Below, in pieces: positions 18,233-27,907 of a stretch of DNA of 64,000 nucleotides (positions within the stretch are counted from its first letter, which is position 1; each line of letters starts with the position of its first letter). Both the position numbers and the translations under genes were made by a program. Source of the stretch: TM7 phylum sp. oral taxon 352 (GTDB lineage Bacteria; Patescibacteriota; Saccharimonadia; Saccharimonadales; Saccharimonadaceae); NCBI GenBank assembly GCA_007845355.1, contig SDRQ01000001.1, positions 1 to 64,000 on the forward strand, in the 5' to 3' direction. The notes under the pieces are model-generated. The model was not told the origin of the DNA, did no database searches, and saw only the letters and a program-made list of their open reading frames with translations.

Positions 18233-18955
18233 CTATTTGGCGAAGAATTTTTTGGCACGTTCAGTTTTCGGGTGATCCATTACCTGAGCTGGCGTGCCAT
18301 TTTCGATTATTTCTCCCTTATCCAGAAAAATCATCCGCGTCCCAACTTCGCGGGCAAATTTCATTTCGTGCGTAACGATTACCATCGTCATTCCCTTTTT
18401 GGCAACTTTTCTAATCACGTCCAGAACTTCGCCAATCATCTCTGGATCTAGCGCTGAAGTCGGCTCGTCAAAAAGCATAATTTTCGGCTCCATCGCTAGC
18501 GCCCGCGCAATTGCTACTCGCTGTTTTTGACCGCCAGACAAACTATTCGGCGAAGCGTCCGCTTTGTCTAATAGTCCAACATCGTCCAATAAACTTCGCG
18601 CCAATTTTGTCGCTTTTTGATCTGAAAATTTACGCAGCTTTTTCGGAGCGAGTTTAATATTATCAATCACGCTCAAATTCGGAAACAAGTTAAATTGCTG
18701 AAAAACCATACCAATCGTCTGACGCAGAACATTTAGATTCACGTGCGGATCGGTGATTTTAACTCCATCAACAATAATCTCGCCCGAAGTCGGCTCCTCC
18801 AGCAAGTTCAAACAACGCAAGAATGTCGACTTGCCAGAACCAGACGAGCCAACCACCACGACAATCTCGCCCTCTTCAATTTCCACGTCAATATCACGAA
18901 GAACTCGATTTGTGCCGAACGTTTTTTTCAAGTTTTTAACGCTGATCATCGTCAT
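18233..18955 (-). CDS. Polar amino-acid ABC importer ATPase
   Basis: 240 aa, GlnQ/ArtP-type ATPase. Walker [11 protein letters not shown]-loop [10 protein letters not shown], signature LSGGQKQR, Walker [13 protein letters not shown] and switch VTHEM are all intact. Its start overlaps the permease gene by 20 nt. With the next two genes it forms a complete importer, probably for glutamine, arginine or a related polar amino acid. In this context arginine supply to the arc pathway is an attractive but unproven role. Confidence 0.94.
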   Translation of the reverse strand: MTMISVKNLKKTFGTNRVLRDIDVEIEEGEIVVVVGSSGSGKSTFLRCLNLLEEPTSGEIIVDGVKITDPHVNLNVLRQTIGMVFQQFNLFPNLSVIDNIKLAPKKLRKFSDQKATKLARSLLDDVGLLDKADASPNSLSGGQKQRVAIARALAMEPKIMLFDEPTSALDPEMIGEVLDVIRKVAKKGMTMVIVTHEMKFAREVGTRMIFLDKGEIIENGTPAQVMDHPKTERAKKFFAK

Positions 18956-19646
18956 GCTTCAATTTCCTTTCTACTCGCGCCATTACTCGCGTAAAAATCG
19001 CCGTCAAAATTAAGTACATCGCTGCAGCGGCAAATAGCGATTGAAAAGCTGTCGCCGTCTGAAAACGAATATTGTCCGCGCCCCGCATAATATCATTCAG
19101 ACCAATCCAACCAACAACCGAAGTTTCCTTTAACAGCGCGATAAATTCACTAATCAACGCCGGCAATGAATTTCTCATTGCTTGCGGCAAAATGACTAGC
19201 CGCATTGCCTGCCAATTACTCATACCCAAAGACCTGGCTGCTTCCATTTGCCCCTTGTCAATACTCTGAATTCCGCCACGAATAATCTCAGCAATGTACG
19301 CGCCGCTATTTATCCCGAACGCCACCGCCGCCACAAAAATCTTCGGCATAAATTGATACGACCCAAAAACGACGTAATACATAATCAATAGCTGGACCAA
19401 AAGTGGCGTGCCGCGAATAATATCGACATAAATTTTTCCCAGACTAGCTAGCGGATTAAAGTTCGCGAGCCTACTCGTTTTCATCCTGCCAAATGGTCGT
19501 AAATTCGACGTACGCATCAGGGCGACAAGCACACCAATTGCCGACCCTAAAATAAGCGACAACACAGTCAAAACCAGTGTCACCTCTAATCCATGCCATA
19601 AAAATAGCCATCGACCGCCACCAAAAATCACTTCCCAAAAATTCAC
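18936..19646 (-). CDS. Polar amino-acid ABC importer permease
   Basis: 236 aa, HisM/GlnP-type single permease with about five helices. The EAA loop [24 protein letters not shown] (residues 135-158) contacts the ATPase. A central insertion after the first helices (residues 47-65, basic) is longer than usual. It overlaps the binding-protein gene by 4 nt. It would function as a homodimer, since only one permease gene is present. Confidence 0.93.
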   Translation of the reverse strand: MNFWEVIFGGGRWLFLWHGLEVTLVLTVLSLILGSAIGVLVALMRTSNLRPFGRMKTSRLANFNPLASLGKIYVDIIRGTPLLVQLLIMYYVVFGSYQFMPKIFVAAVAFGINSGAYIAEIIRGGIQSIDKGQMEAARSLGMSNWQAMRLVILPQAMRNSLPALISEFIALLKETSVVGWIGLNDIMRGADNIRFQTATAFQSLFAAAAMYLILTAIFTRVMARVERKLKHDDDQR

Positions 19647-20434
19647 GATTTAGCCTCCTCGCCAAAATATTTGCGGATTAATTTTTCATAGCGGCCATCT
19701 TTTTTCATCTTGGCAATTTCTTTATTAACCTTTTCTAAGAGGTCTTTATTATCTTTTTTAATAGCAATCGCATAACTTTCATCGCTGAGCGCGCCCGGTA
19801 AGATTTCTAAGTCAGAAAATCCAGCCGAATATTGCTTTGCGGGAGCGTCGTCCAGAATGACCGCTTCAATTTTTCCCGAACTTAATTCCTGCAAAACACT
19901 CGGCGCGGTTTGGAATTGTGTGACTGATGCGCCAGCAATCTTAGACGCCAAAGTATCGCCAGTCGTACCCAGCTGTACGCCAATTTTTCGCCCTGGCAAT
20001 TGATATTTATTGCGAATCGGACTGCCCTTTTTAACAATTATTCTCTGTGACGCCGAATAATACGAATCTGAAAACAGCGCATTTTTTTCTCGCTCAGGCG
20101 TCACTGTCATTCCAGCCGCCACCATATCAATCTGTCCACTATCCAGCGCCGGAAGTAGCCCATCAAACGACATATCTTCGACCTTCAAATCTTTGCCCAA
20201 GCTTTTAGCAATTTCCCTCGCCAGATCAACATCAAAGCCAACCACTTGATTGTTATCAATATATTCAAACGGCTTAAATCCAGCATTCGTGCCCATCACT
20301 AAAACATCAGTTTTTGAGCCAATTACGCCATCTCGATGTAAAATATCGCCCAACATCAAACAAATCATCCCCGCAAATAAAACCAAACCAATCCACCAAC
20401 TAATTCCGAATGTGCGCGTCTTATTCTTGCTCAT
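19643..20434 (-). CDS. Amino-acid ABC importer substrate-binding protein
   Basis: About 263 aa. A signal-anchor helix (residues 14-33 from the chosen start) is followed by a type II periplasmic binding fold: VLVMGTNAGFKPFEYID, VGFDVDLAREIAKSLG, DMVAAGMTVTPERE and a DDAPAKQY segment. No lipobox Cys is visible, so it is membrane-tethered by the N-terminal helix. Start at the ATG at 20434: a TATAAT box (20441-20446) ends 6 nt before it, so more upstream starts would lie outside the mRNA. Confidence 0.92.
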   Translation of the reverse strand: MSKNKTRTFGISWWIGLVLFAGMICLMLGDILHRDGVIGSKTDVLVMGTNAGFKPFEYIDNNQVVGFDVDLAREIAKSLGKDLKVEDMSFDGLLPALDSGQIDMVAAGMTVTPEREKNALFSDSYYSASQRIIVKKGSPIRNKYQLPGRKIGVQLGTTGDTLASKIAGASVTQFQTAPSVLQELSSGKIEAVILDDAPAKQYSAGFSDLEILPGALSDESYAIAIKKDNKDLLEKVNKEIAKMKKDGRYEKLIRKYFGEEAKS

Positions 20435-20440
20435 GCTTTT

Positions 20441-20446
20441 ATTATA
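20441..20446 (-). promoter_or_regulatory. -10 box, leaderless type, of the amino-acid ABC operon
   Basis: TATAAT, 6 nt before the ATG at 20434. Divergent from the next promoter 29 nt away. Confidence 0.6.
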
Positions 20447-20474
20447 CCCCTTCATCCGCAAAAAACGTAAGTGA

Positions 20475-20480
20475 TATAAT
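20475..20480 (+). promoter_or_regulatory. Extended -10 box of the LtaS-like gene
   Basis: TGATATAAT. It ends 3 nt before an ATG (20484) but 6 nt before the next codon, GTG (20487). The spacing rule of neighbouring genes favours leaderless initiation at GTG. Confidence 0.5.
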
Positions 20481-20483
20481 AGA

Positions 20484-22052
20484 ATGGTGAGAAAAATTAA
20501 ATTTACCAAACGTTTCTGGATTAAATCAATATCAATCATTTTGCTTTTTTTGGCGGCATTTTGCTTAATTGCGGCGCGCTATAAATATATAGTCTTTAAA
20601 GATTCACAAATCGACGAGATAATTTTTTATTTCGTCAACGGATTAGCTGGTGGCAAATCTGACAATTTATGGTCGGCCGTCCTGCAAAATCTTCCGCTAG
20701 TTCTCCTATTATTCGGCACTTTATTAATCCCAATGTTCGACAAATCGATCTCTTTTATCAATCGCATAATCGCCTTCTGCTTGAAAAAAATCAAATCATC
20801 ACGAAAACTCACCTTGCCGTTTTTGAGATTACGCAATCAAGCAATTTACTCGCTAAGTATGTTTTTAATTGCGATCGTTCTTCTAATTCAAAGTTTCGGC
20901 ATCCCTAACTATATTTATGCCCTGACCCAATCGACCAAATTATACGAAGAAAATTACGTCAATCCAAAAACCGCCAAATTGACTTTCCCAGAGAAAAAAC
21001 GCAACTTAATATACATCTATTTAGAGTCAATGGAAAACACTTTAGCGTCAAAGGCTAATGGCGGCAGTTCCGAAACCTCCGTTATTCCAGAGCTGGAAGA
21101 ATTGGCGTTAAAAAATACCTCATTCTCAAACAAAGCATCCGGTGTTGGCGGCGCTTTGCCTGCAACAAACACTGGCTGGACCGTGGCAGGAATGGCTGCG
21201 CAATCTACTGGCGTCCCACTGAAAGAAAACTTGGTTGGCGGACGCGACCATAACGCCCTGGGCGAGTTTAAAAAATTCTTGCCAGGCGCTTATAGTCTTG
21301 GTGAGATTTTAGAAAAACAAGGCTATAATCAAACATTTGTTATGGGCTCTGAAGCAAGTTTTGGCGGACGCGATAAATTATTAACTCAGCACGGCAATTT
21401 CAATATCGAAGATTACAATTACGCCAAAAAACACGGAAAAATATCCGAAGATTACAAAGTTTGGTGGGGTTATGAAGATAAAAAATTATTCCAATTTGCC
21501 CGCGAAGAAGCCTCGCGTTTGGCGGCGTCAGACAAGCCATTCAACTTGCAATTATTGACCGCCGACACGCATTTTACCGATGGCTATTTGGATGAAACCT
21601 GCGCTAAAACCTTCAGCAATCAATACGACAATGTCCACGCTTGCTCCTCAAAACAGGTCGCCGCATTCGTCAATTGGGTTAAATCTCAACCGTTTTATGA
21701 AAACACCACAATTATCATTTCTGGCGACCATTTAGGAATGCAGACTTCATACTACGACAAAAAAATTGGCGGAACTAACTATCAGCGAACCATTTACAAC
21801 ACGTTTATAAATCCAGCCATTTCGACTAGTCACTCAAAGAACCGTCAATTCACGACATTCGATATGTATCCGTCAACTTTGGCGGCGCTGGGAGTTAAAA
21901 TTGACGGCGACCGATTAGGTCTGGGCACAAACTTATTTTCTGGAAAGAAAACCTTGGTCGAACAGTACGGCGGAATTGAAAACTTAAATTCAGAACTTTC
22001 CAAACGTTCCGCTTATTACGAAAATAAGATTTTCACCAAATCTGGCAATTAG
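20484..22052 (+). CDS. LtaS/MdoB-like phosphoglycerol transferase (sulfatase fold)
   Basis: 521-522 aa. About four to five N-terminal helices (residues 12-140) are followed by an extracellular sulfatase-fold domain. Metal and catalytic elements visible: IYLESMENT (Glu ligand), PATNTGWTVAG (candidate nucleophilic Thr) and ISGDHLGMQ (Asp/His ligands). Family members transfer glycerol phosphate from phosphatidylglycerol onto lipoteichoic acid or periplasmic glucans. The cell likely decorates a surface polymer this way. The true start may be the GTG at 20487. The 3' end overlaps galE by 4 nt, convergently. Confidence 0.88.
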   Translation: MVRKIKFTKRFWIKSISIILLFLAAFCLIAARYKYIVFKDSQIDEIIFYFVNGLAGGKSDNLWSAVLQNLPLVLLLFGTLLIPMFDKSISFINRIIAFCLKKIKSSRKLTLPFLRLRNQAIYSLSMFLIAIVLLIQSFGIPNYIYALTQSTKLYEENYVNPKTAKLTFPEKKRNLIYIYLESMENTLASKANGGSSETSVIPELEELALKNTSFSNKASGVGGALPATNTGWTVAGMAAQSTGVPLKENLVGGRDHNALGEFKKFLPGAYSLGEILEKQGYNQTFVMGSEASFGGRDKLLTQHGNFNIEDYNYAKKHGKISEDYKVWWGYEDKKLFQFAREEASRLAASDKPFNLQLLTADTHFTDGYLDETCAKTFSNQYDNVHACSSKQVAAFVNWVKSQPFYENTTIIISGDHLGMQTSYYDKKIGGTNYQRTIYNTFINPAISTSHSKNRQFTTFDMYPSTLAALGVKIDGDRLGLGTNLFSGKKTLVEQYGGIENLNSELSKRSAYYENKIFTKSGN

Positions 22053-23062
22053 CTATTGTAGCCATTTGGATTATTGCTCTGCCAATTCCAAGCGTCGCGG
22101 CAAGCATCTTCAATCGTCAATTCTGCTCGCCAACCTAGCTCTCTCTCCGCCAAGCCTGGGTCTGCATAGCACGTCGCAATGTCACCTGCTCGACGTGGCG
22201 TAACTTGATACGGAACATCATGACCAGAAGCTTTCTCAAACGCCTTCACTAATTCCAAAACTGAAGTGCCACGACCGGTGCCGATATTATAGACTTTATA
22301 TTCGTTCGGTCGACCCAAATTCTCCAGAGCTGCCACGTGAGCCTTTGCCAAATCAACCACGTGAATATAATCACGCACGCCAGTTCCATCTGGGGTGTCA
22401 TAATCGTCACCAAAAACGCTCAAATACTCTCGCTTACCAACAGCAACTTGCGACACAAATGGCAGAAGATTGTTCGGGATCCCTGAGGGATTTTCCCCGA
22501 TGCGACCGCTCGGATGCGCGCCAACTGGATTAAAATAGCGGAGAGATGTAAATTGCCATCCCTGATTTGTCGCTGAAATGTCGCGAAGCATTTGCTCAAT
22601 CATCAACTTTGTTTGGCCATATGGATTTGTGGCAGACAACGGCATGTCTTCGGTAATTGGCAATTTAACAGGATCGCCATAAACTGTTGCCGAACTAGAA
22701 AACACCAATTTCTTCACGTCAAATTCTTGCATCACATCAAGCAAAACCAACGTGCTTTCAAGGTTATTTTTATAGTAAAGAAGCGCCTTTTCAACCGATT
22801 CACCAACTGCCTTCAACCCAGCAAAGTGAATCACAGCGTCAATTTTCTCAGATTTAAACAATTCCGATAGTCGCTGATGATCACACAAATCGAATTCATG
22901 AAACGGTATTGATTGACCGGTGATTTCTTCAACTCGCCTCAGACTCTCGACGGATGAATTTGATAAGTTATCGACCACCACTACGTTATGATTCGATGAT
23001 AATAGTTCGATGATTGTGTGACTGCCGATATATCCAGCGCCACCAGTGACAAGAATATTCAT
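22049..23062 (-). CDS. galE: UDP-glucose 4-epimerase
   Basis: 337 aa, extended short-chain dehydrogenase. NAD-binding GGAGYIGSH at the N terminus, SSSATVYG and the catalytic NPYGQTKLMIE (Tyr/Lys), then FNPVGAHPSGRIGE. Interconverts UDP-glucose and UDP-galactose (possibly the GlcNAc/GalNAc pair) for surface polysaccharide. The -10 box TATAAT (23069-23074) ends 6 nt before the ATG. Confidence 0.95.
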   Translation of the reverse strand: MNILVTGGAGYIGSHTIIELLSSNHNVVVVDNLSNSSVESLRRVEEITGQSIPFHEFDLCDHQRLSELFKSEKIDAVIHFAGLKAVGESVEKALLYYKNNLESTLVLLDVMQEFDVKKLVFSSSATVYGDPVKLPITEDMPLSATNPYGQTKLMIEQMLRDISATNQGWQFTSLRYFNPVGAHPSGRIGENPSGIPNNLLPFVSQVAVGKREYLSVFGDDYDTPDGTGVRDYIHVVDLAKAHVAALENLGRPNEYKVYNIGTGRGTSVLELVKAFEKASGHDVPYQVTPRRAGDIATCYADPGLAERELGWRAELTIEDACRDAWNWQSNNPNGYNS

Positions 23063-23068
23063 ACACTT

Positions 23069-23074
23069 ATTATA
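23069..23074 (-). promoter_or_regulatory. -10 box, leaderless type, of galE
   Basis: TATAAT, 6 nt before the ATG at 23062. The CIRCE element lies only 24 bp away. Confidence 0.6.
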
Positions 23075-23097
23075 CTACAAAAAGCCTATTTATTTTA

Positions 23098-23124
23098 TTA
23101 GCACTCTTGCACTGAGAGTGCTAA
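23098..23124. promoter_or_regulatory. CIRCE heat-shock operator (HrcA site)
   Basis: Perfect TTAGCACTC-N9-GAGTGCTAA. It sits just upstream of the TATGAT -10 (23130-23135) of clpB, so HrcA binding would block that promoter. hrcA itself is not in the window. The galE promoter is close enough that some cross-talk is possible. Confidence 0.93.
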
Positions 23125-23211
23125 TTTGTTATGATAACTACATCAAATTTCACCATTCTGTCTTTTACTGGGGCGCAACAAATTAGGACTAAAAACCAAA
23201 AGGAGGATTTT

Positions 23212-25359
23212 ATGCCACCAAACATGAATCAAGAAGAAACAACTAAACCACTCGAAAAATTCGGTACAGATATAACGGCGTTGGCGCGAGAAGGTAAACT
23301 CGATCCAGTGATCGGTCGAGATGAAGAAATTCGACGCACTATGCAGATTTTGAGTCGCCGCACCAAAAACAATCCCGTCCTCATCGGTGAGCCAGGAGTT
23401 GGCAAAACCGCAATTGTTGAGGCGTTAGCGCAACGAATTGTCAAAGGCAACGTTCCCGCCTCACTGAAGGATAAGCGACTAATTTCCCTAGAAATTTCCA
23501 GTCTTCTGGCGGGCGCTAGTTTCCGCGGACAATTTGAAGATCGATTGAAAGCCGTTTTAAAAGAAGTAGAAGAAGCGGCTGGCGAGATTATTCTTTTTGT
23601 CGATGAAATTCACACCATGGTTGGTGCTGGAAAAAGTGAAGGCAGTATGGATGCGGGCAATATGTTAAAGCCAGCGCTGGCTCGCGGAAAATTACATATG
23701 ATTGGCGCGACGACGCTCGCTGAATATCGTCAATATGTCGAAAAAGATGCCGCCTTAGAACGAAGATTCCAGCCAGTTTACGTTGGCGAACCAAGCTTTG
23801 ACGACACTGTCGCCATTTTGCGCGGATTGAAGGAAAAATACGAAATTCATCACGGAGTAAAAATCGCTGATGACGCAATCGTGGCAGCCGCCAGATTATC
23901 TACCAGGTATTTGCCCGACCGATTCTTGCCAGACAAAGCAGTCGACTTGCTTGACGAAGCGACCAGCTCGCTCAAAATGCAATTGGAAAGCGTGCCAATT
24001 GCGCTGGATCGATTGAATAATAGACGTTTGCAATTGGAAATCGAGGAAGCGGCGTTGAAAAAGGACAAATCCGACCACGCCAATATTCGCAAAGATGAAA
24101 TCAAGGAGCAAATTGCCGAGATTCGCGCAAAAGCCGAAGTGATTGATAAAAAATGGCAACACGAAAAAGACATTTTGCAAACCGTCAACACGACTACCGA
24201 AAAAATGGACAATCTGCGCTCACAATTAGAAATTGCTGAACGCGACGCGGACTTAGCCACCGCCAGCCGCATTAAGTATGGCGATTTACCGGAGCTGGAG
24301 AAAAAATTAGCAAGCGCCCGCGAGGAGCTAGCGGCAATTCCAACCCACGACAGATTACTCCGCGAAGAAGTTACGCCTGATGATATTGCTGGCGTGGTAG
24401 CGCGCTGGACCGGAATTCCGGTGGAGCGATTGATGGAAAGCGAATCCAGCAAATTGACCAAATTGGAGGAATCAATCAGCCGCCAAGTCATCGGACAAGA
24501 TCGCGCCGTAGCAGCTGTAGCAAGCGCCATTCGTAGGTCACGCGCTGGACTCGGCGATATCAATCGACCGATTGGCTCATTCCTATTCCTCGGCCCTACT
24601 GGCGTGGGAAAAACAGAGGTCGCGCGCAGTTTATGTCGTGAATTATTCGACGACGAGCATGCCATGATTCGAATTGACATGAGTGAATATATGGAACGCC
24701 ATGCCGTAGCCAGATTGATCGGTTCGCCTCCAGGATATGTCGGCTACGATCAGGGCGGTCAATTGACGGAAGCCGTTAGACGACGTCCGTATAGCGTGGT
24801 TTTGTTTGACGAAATCGAAAAAGCACACCCCGACGTGTTTAACGTTTTGTTGCAAGTTTTGGACGATGGTCGATTGACGGACGGACAAGGACGAACGATT
24901 GACTTTAGCAACACCATTATCATCATGACCAGCAACGTCGGATCGCAAATGATTATGGACTACACGGGCGACGACATTAGCTCTCTCGACAATCAAATTT
25001 TAGAGACGCTTCGTGGTCATTTCCGCCCAGAATTCTTAAACCGAATTGACGACATCGTGATTTTTGATCGCATTCATCCTGAATCGATGCGTGCAATTGT
25101 TGACGTGCAATTAGAAAAAGTTGTTCGCCAAGTTAAAGATAGTCGCGACATAACGCTGAATTTTGACAATAGTGTTTGCGATATGTTGGCGCGAGACGGC
25201 TACGACCCAAGTTTCGGCGCTCGGCCACTTAAGCGTTTGATTCAAAAACGCGTACTTGATCCTTTGGCGCTCGAACTGATCGACGGGCGAATTCACGACG
25301 GTGATACAGTAAAAGTTGCCGCCGTGGATGATCGAATTGCCTTTACGAATATCGTATAA
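23212..25359 (+). CDS. clpB: ClpB disaggregase without N-terminal domain
   Basis: 715 aa, AAA+ unfoldase. First ATPase domain: GEPGVGKTA and [13 protein letters not shown] long coiled-coil middle domain (about residues 300-420) identifies ClpB rather than ClpA/ClpC. Second ATPase domain: [21 protein letters not shown] and MTSNVGS. The usual 140-residue N domain is absent: the protein opens almost directly at [19 protein letters not shown]. The start at 23212 is set by AAGGAGG 5 nt upstream; an upstream frame to 23131 lies in the leader. CIRCE control fits a chaperone role with DnaK. Confidence 0.93.
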   Translation: MPPNMNQEETTKPLEKFGTDITALAREGKLDPVIGRDEEIRRTMQILSRRTKNNPVLIGEPGVGKTAIVEALAQRIVKGNVPASLKDKRLISLEISSLLAGASFRGQFEDRLKAVLKEVEEAAGEIILFVDEIHTMVGAGKSEGSMDAGNMLKPALARGKLHMIGATTLAEYRQYVEKDAALERRFQPVYVGEPSFDDTVAILRGLKEKYEIHHGVKIADDAIVAAARLSTRYLPDRFLPDKAVDLLDEATSSLKMQLESVPIALDRLNNRRLQLEIEEAALKKDKSDHANIRKDEIKEQIAEIRAKAEVIDKKWQHEKDILQTVNTTTEKMDNLRSQLEIAERDADLATASRIKYGDLPELEKKLASAREELAAIPTHDRLLREEVTPDDIAGVVARWTGIPVERLMESESSKLTKLEESISRQVIGQDRAVAAVASAIRRSRAGLGDINRPIGSFLFLGPTGVGKTEVARSLCRELFDDEHAMIRIDMSEYMERHAVARLIGSPPGYVGYDQGGQLTEAVRRRPYSVVLFDEIEKAHPDVFNVLLQVLDDGRLTDGQGRTIDFSNTIIIMTSNVGSQMIMDYTGDDISSLDNQILETLRGHFRPEFLNRIDDIVIFDRIHPESMRAIVDVQLEKVVRQVKDSRDITLNFDNSVCDMLARDGYDPSFGARPLKRLIQKRVLDPLALELIDGRIHDGDTVKVAAVDDRIAFTNIV

Positions 25360-25360
25360 T
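25355..25360 (+). promoter_or_regulatory. -10 box inside the clpB stop region
   Basis: TATAAT spanning the clpB stop codon and ending 6 nt before the ATG at 25367. The next gene thus has its own probable leaderless promoter in addition to any read-through from clpB. Confidence 0.5.
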
Positions 25361-25366
25361 AGGCAT

Positions 25367-25966
25367 ATGGGTCGAATTCGCAGCAAGCAGGAATCTGTCA
25401 AATCAGCAATTTTAGGAATCGGCAGAATGCTTGGTTTACCGAAATATTTCCTAATAACAATTGTCGTGACCATCGCCTTCGCCGTGATAATTTATTTCGC
25501 AATCAACGCCAATTTTTACGGACCGCTGATGATGTCGCGTTTACCAATCCTCGATAAAATCGCATTGCTCGGTTCGATGATTATAGACATCTTCAAACAA
25601 AGTTTCACTTCACTAAATGGCGCACTGCTTATGGTAGTGTCAATTCTTCAAGGTATATCGATCGCCGCTGTAATTTTTACAGCAAAGAATAATCGCGACA
25701 ATGAAAAAACTGTATCTCGACAAGTCGGACTAAGCGGAATCGCATCAATTGCCGCAACAGTTGGACTCGGCTGCGTTCCCTGCGGAACATCACTAATCTT
25801 GCCAATTGTAACCCTATTTTTCTCGGGAGCTGCCGCCGCCACCGCTGCAAATATCGCCAGCATAATAGTTCTTTTATTAGCTTTACTGCTCAGTTTATTC
25901 TCGCTATATAAATCAGGTCAAATTATTTTTATGTACACAGAATTATCTAAACAGGAGAAAATATGA
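25367..25966 (+). CDS. Unknown membrane protein with CVPC motif, DsbA partner?
   Basis: 199 aa with about four to five helices (first at residues 26-48). Near the end of the third hydrophobic segment GLGCVPCGTSLILP places a CxxC pair next to the membrane. I do not recognise a family. The next gene is a DsbA-like oxidoreductase whose start overlaps this stop as ATGA. A redox partner role, analogous to DsbB, VKOR or CcdA, is therefore a reasonable inference. The ATG at 25367 follows a TATAAT by 6 nt; the longer frame opening at 25316 would lie within clpB. Confidence 0.7.
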   Translation: MGRIRSKQESVKSAILGIGRMLGLPKYFLITIVVTIAFAVIIYFAINANFYGPLMMSRLPILDKIALLGSMIIDIFKQSFTSLNGALLMVVSILQGISIAAVIFTAKNNRDNEKTVSRQVGLSGIASIAATVGLGCVPCGTSLILPIVTLFFSGAAAATAANIASIIVLLLALLLSLFSLYKSGQIIFMYTELSKQEKI

Positions 25967-26679
25967 ATCGACAAAAATCATCAGGCATAGCGCTTATTTG
26001 GGTTCTTTCGGGAATTGTAATCGTGGGAATTGTAGCTTTGTTTATCTATGGAATTGTCAATCGCCCGCCGAATCGTCACATTGGCGATAATAAACCGTGG
26101 AATGAAAAAATGTCACAAGGATCCGCTGACGCGAAAAACGTATTCATTGATTATACTGACTATTTTTGTTCATTTTGTGCCGAGGTCGAAGCCGCAACCA
26201 GCACAGAATTCTTCAAAAATGACTATATTAAATCCGGAAAAGTTCGTTATGAGCATCGCGTAGTAACACTATTAAAAGAGATGACCAACAATACCGAAAC
26301 TGGTGCTCACGCTGCGTTTTGTGCTGCTGATCAAGATAAATATTGGCAGTACACCCACGATATCGTCCCGCGCATTAAAAGCGATTACTTTGATAAAGGA
26401 ATCGGCGTAAAAAACGTTGCTGTGCCGAAAAAAATCCCTGCTCTTCCACTGGAATATTTCCTGACTTCCGCCAAAAATGTCGGCATGAATGAATCGCAAT
26501 TTTCCGATTGTATGACCAAAAAACCGCATCAAAAAGAAATTGATAGCAACACACAAAAAGCTCTGTCGCTTGGCGTGAATGGCTTGCCATATATGGTTAT
26601 TAACGACTATCAAACCAGCGGATTCGTCGGTGGAGAAAACGGATTAAGAAGTATTCTTAAGGCTGGCGGCGTCGAATAA
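25963..26679 (+). CDS. DsbA-like thiol oxidoreductase, CSFC active site
   Basis: 238 aa. A signal-anchor helix (residues 9-30) is followed by a DsbA-like fold with YTDYFCSFCAEVEAAT (active-site CSFC) and LGVNGLPYMVIND as the cis-Pro loop. Two more cysteines (CAA near residue 108 and FSDCMTKK near 183) could form a second disulfide. Compared with the DsbA at 4431 the dipeptide between the cysteines differs, which normally changes redox potential. Coupled to the upstream CVPC membrane protein. Confidence 0.85.
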   Translation: MNRQKSSGIALIWVLSGIVIVGIVALFIYGIVNRPPNRHIGDNKPWNEKMSQGSADAKNVFIDYTDYFCSFCAEVEAATSTEFFKNDYIKSGKVRYEHRVVTLLKEMTNNTETGAHAAFCAADQDKYWQYTHDIVPRIKSDYFDKGIGVKNVAVPKKIPALPLEYFLTSAKNVGMNESQFSDCMTKKPHQKEIDSNTQKALSLGVNGLPYMVINDYQTSGFVGGENGLRSILKAGGVE

Positions 26680-26787
26680 TTATTTGATTTGTCGCGCGGA
26701 ATTAAGCATCTCCCATTGTCAAAAATATCAAGCACTCACTTATGGTGGGCGTAACGTTTTTCTATTTGTTTTACTATCATTGAATGG

Positions 26788-27906
26788 TTATTCCCACCTA
26801 AATAGCTTAATGGCTAAGAAATAGACAGCAAAAGTCCAAGCCGCGATAATACCGAGTTGTGGCAAGACTTCCATAAAACTTGCATGTTCAGTCATAATTA
26901 ACCGGAATCCATCCGTAACTGGCGTTATAGGGATAAATTGAGCAACACTTCGCAACCATTCTGGAAATAGATAGAGTGGAAAAAACGTACCAGATAAAAA
27001 CATCATCGGGAAAGAGATTAAGTTACTTAATGACGATGACTGATCTTCGTTCTCTGACAACCCAGCAATTAATAACCCCACACCCACAGTCATAAATGCA
27101 GACAATACAGACATCATTACAAATAGCACCCAGTCGCCTCGCATATTAAAGTGGAATATCAACGTCCCAGCGATAACCATCATCACCAAACTAAGCAAGG
27201 AAATCGTCGTATAATGAATTGCCGTGGAGATGATTAACTGACCCGAAGTAAATGGTGCCGCGCGTAACCGACGATATAGACCACGTTTCTTTTCAGCCGG
27301 TATTTGGTTAGCCAAGCCAAAAATGCCCATACTCATCAAACTGAAAGTCAATAGTCCCGTAAACATGTAGTCAAACGATTTTAGTTGCTCATCACCAATC
27401 GCTTTACCAACAGCTTTAAGCGGAGCTTCAGGTTGACCCATCTGACTATTGATGTTATTGGTAATTTGGTTCATCACTGCCACCAACGCGCCGCCTGTTT
27501 GCTCAGAACCTTTGGAGTAAATAACATTCATAGTGCCTGTTGGAATAGGCTGATTGCCATTATTTTTTATCGCACCAAAATCACTTGGAAGCTCAATAAT
27601 ACCATTAAGCTCCGACCGCTTCATCTTTTCACGTGCGTCATTCATATCTTTAACGTCTTTAATTTTTAGAATCGAATCCTTCGAATTTTCTTTGGCATTT
27701 TTAACGAAACTTTTGGCAAATTCCGTCTGTGAATTGTTAACGATTGCAATATTAAAACTGGTCGAATCATTACTAAAAACCGACCCAAAAACCAATAGAA
27801 AAATCAGCGGAAAAAGAAAGGTAAAAAATAGCGCCATTTTATCCCGAACGAAACGCTTTTGCTGAGCGCGAACTTGCCCGAATATTCCAATCCAATATTT
27901 TTTCAT
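26788..27906 (-). CDS. ABC-2 type exporter permease
   Basis: 372 aa. One N-terminal helix (residues 27-46), a large extracytoplasmic segment (47-170), then five C-terminal helices, with PAEKKRGLYRRLRAAPFTSGQL between the first two and FPMMFLSGTFFPLYLFPEWLR near the end. This is the YhgE/DrrB-like ABC-2 arrangement for export of drugs, lipids or polysaccharides. It follows the ATPase gene by 1 nt. No clear terminator is seen in the 108 nt to the convergent neighbour. Confidence 0.9.
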   Translation of the reverse strand: MKKYWIGIFGQVRAQQKRFVRDKMALFFTFLFPLIFLLVFGSVFSNDSTSFNIAIVNNSQTEFAKSFVKNAKENSKDSILKIKDVKDMNDAREKMKRSELNGIIELPSDFGAIKNNGNQPIPTGTMNVIYSKGSEQTGGALVAVMNQITNNINSQMGQPEAPLKAVGKAIGDEQLKSFDYMFTGLLTFSLMSMGIFGLANQIPAEKKRGLYRRLRAAPFTSGQLIISTAIHYTTISLLSLVMMVIAGTLIFHFNMRGDWVLFVMMSVLSAFMTVGVGLLIAGLSENEDQSSSLSNLISFPMMFLSGTFFPLYLFPEWLRSVAQFIPITPVTDGFRLIMTEHASFMEVLPQLGIIAAWTFAVYFLAIKLFRWE

Positions 27907-27907
27907 G

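Noticed and set aside
23850-24680. 276-aa minus-strand frame inside clpB
   Set aside because: Complementary to conserved ClpB coding sequence, Ser/Arg-rich composition, no start signals: a shadow frame.
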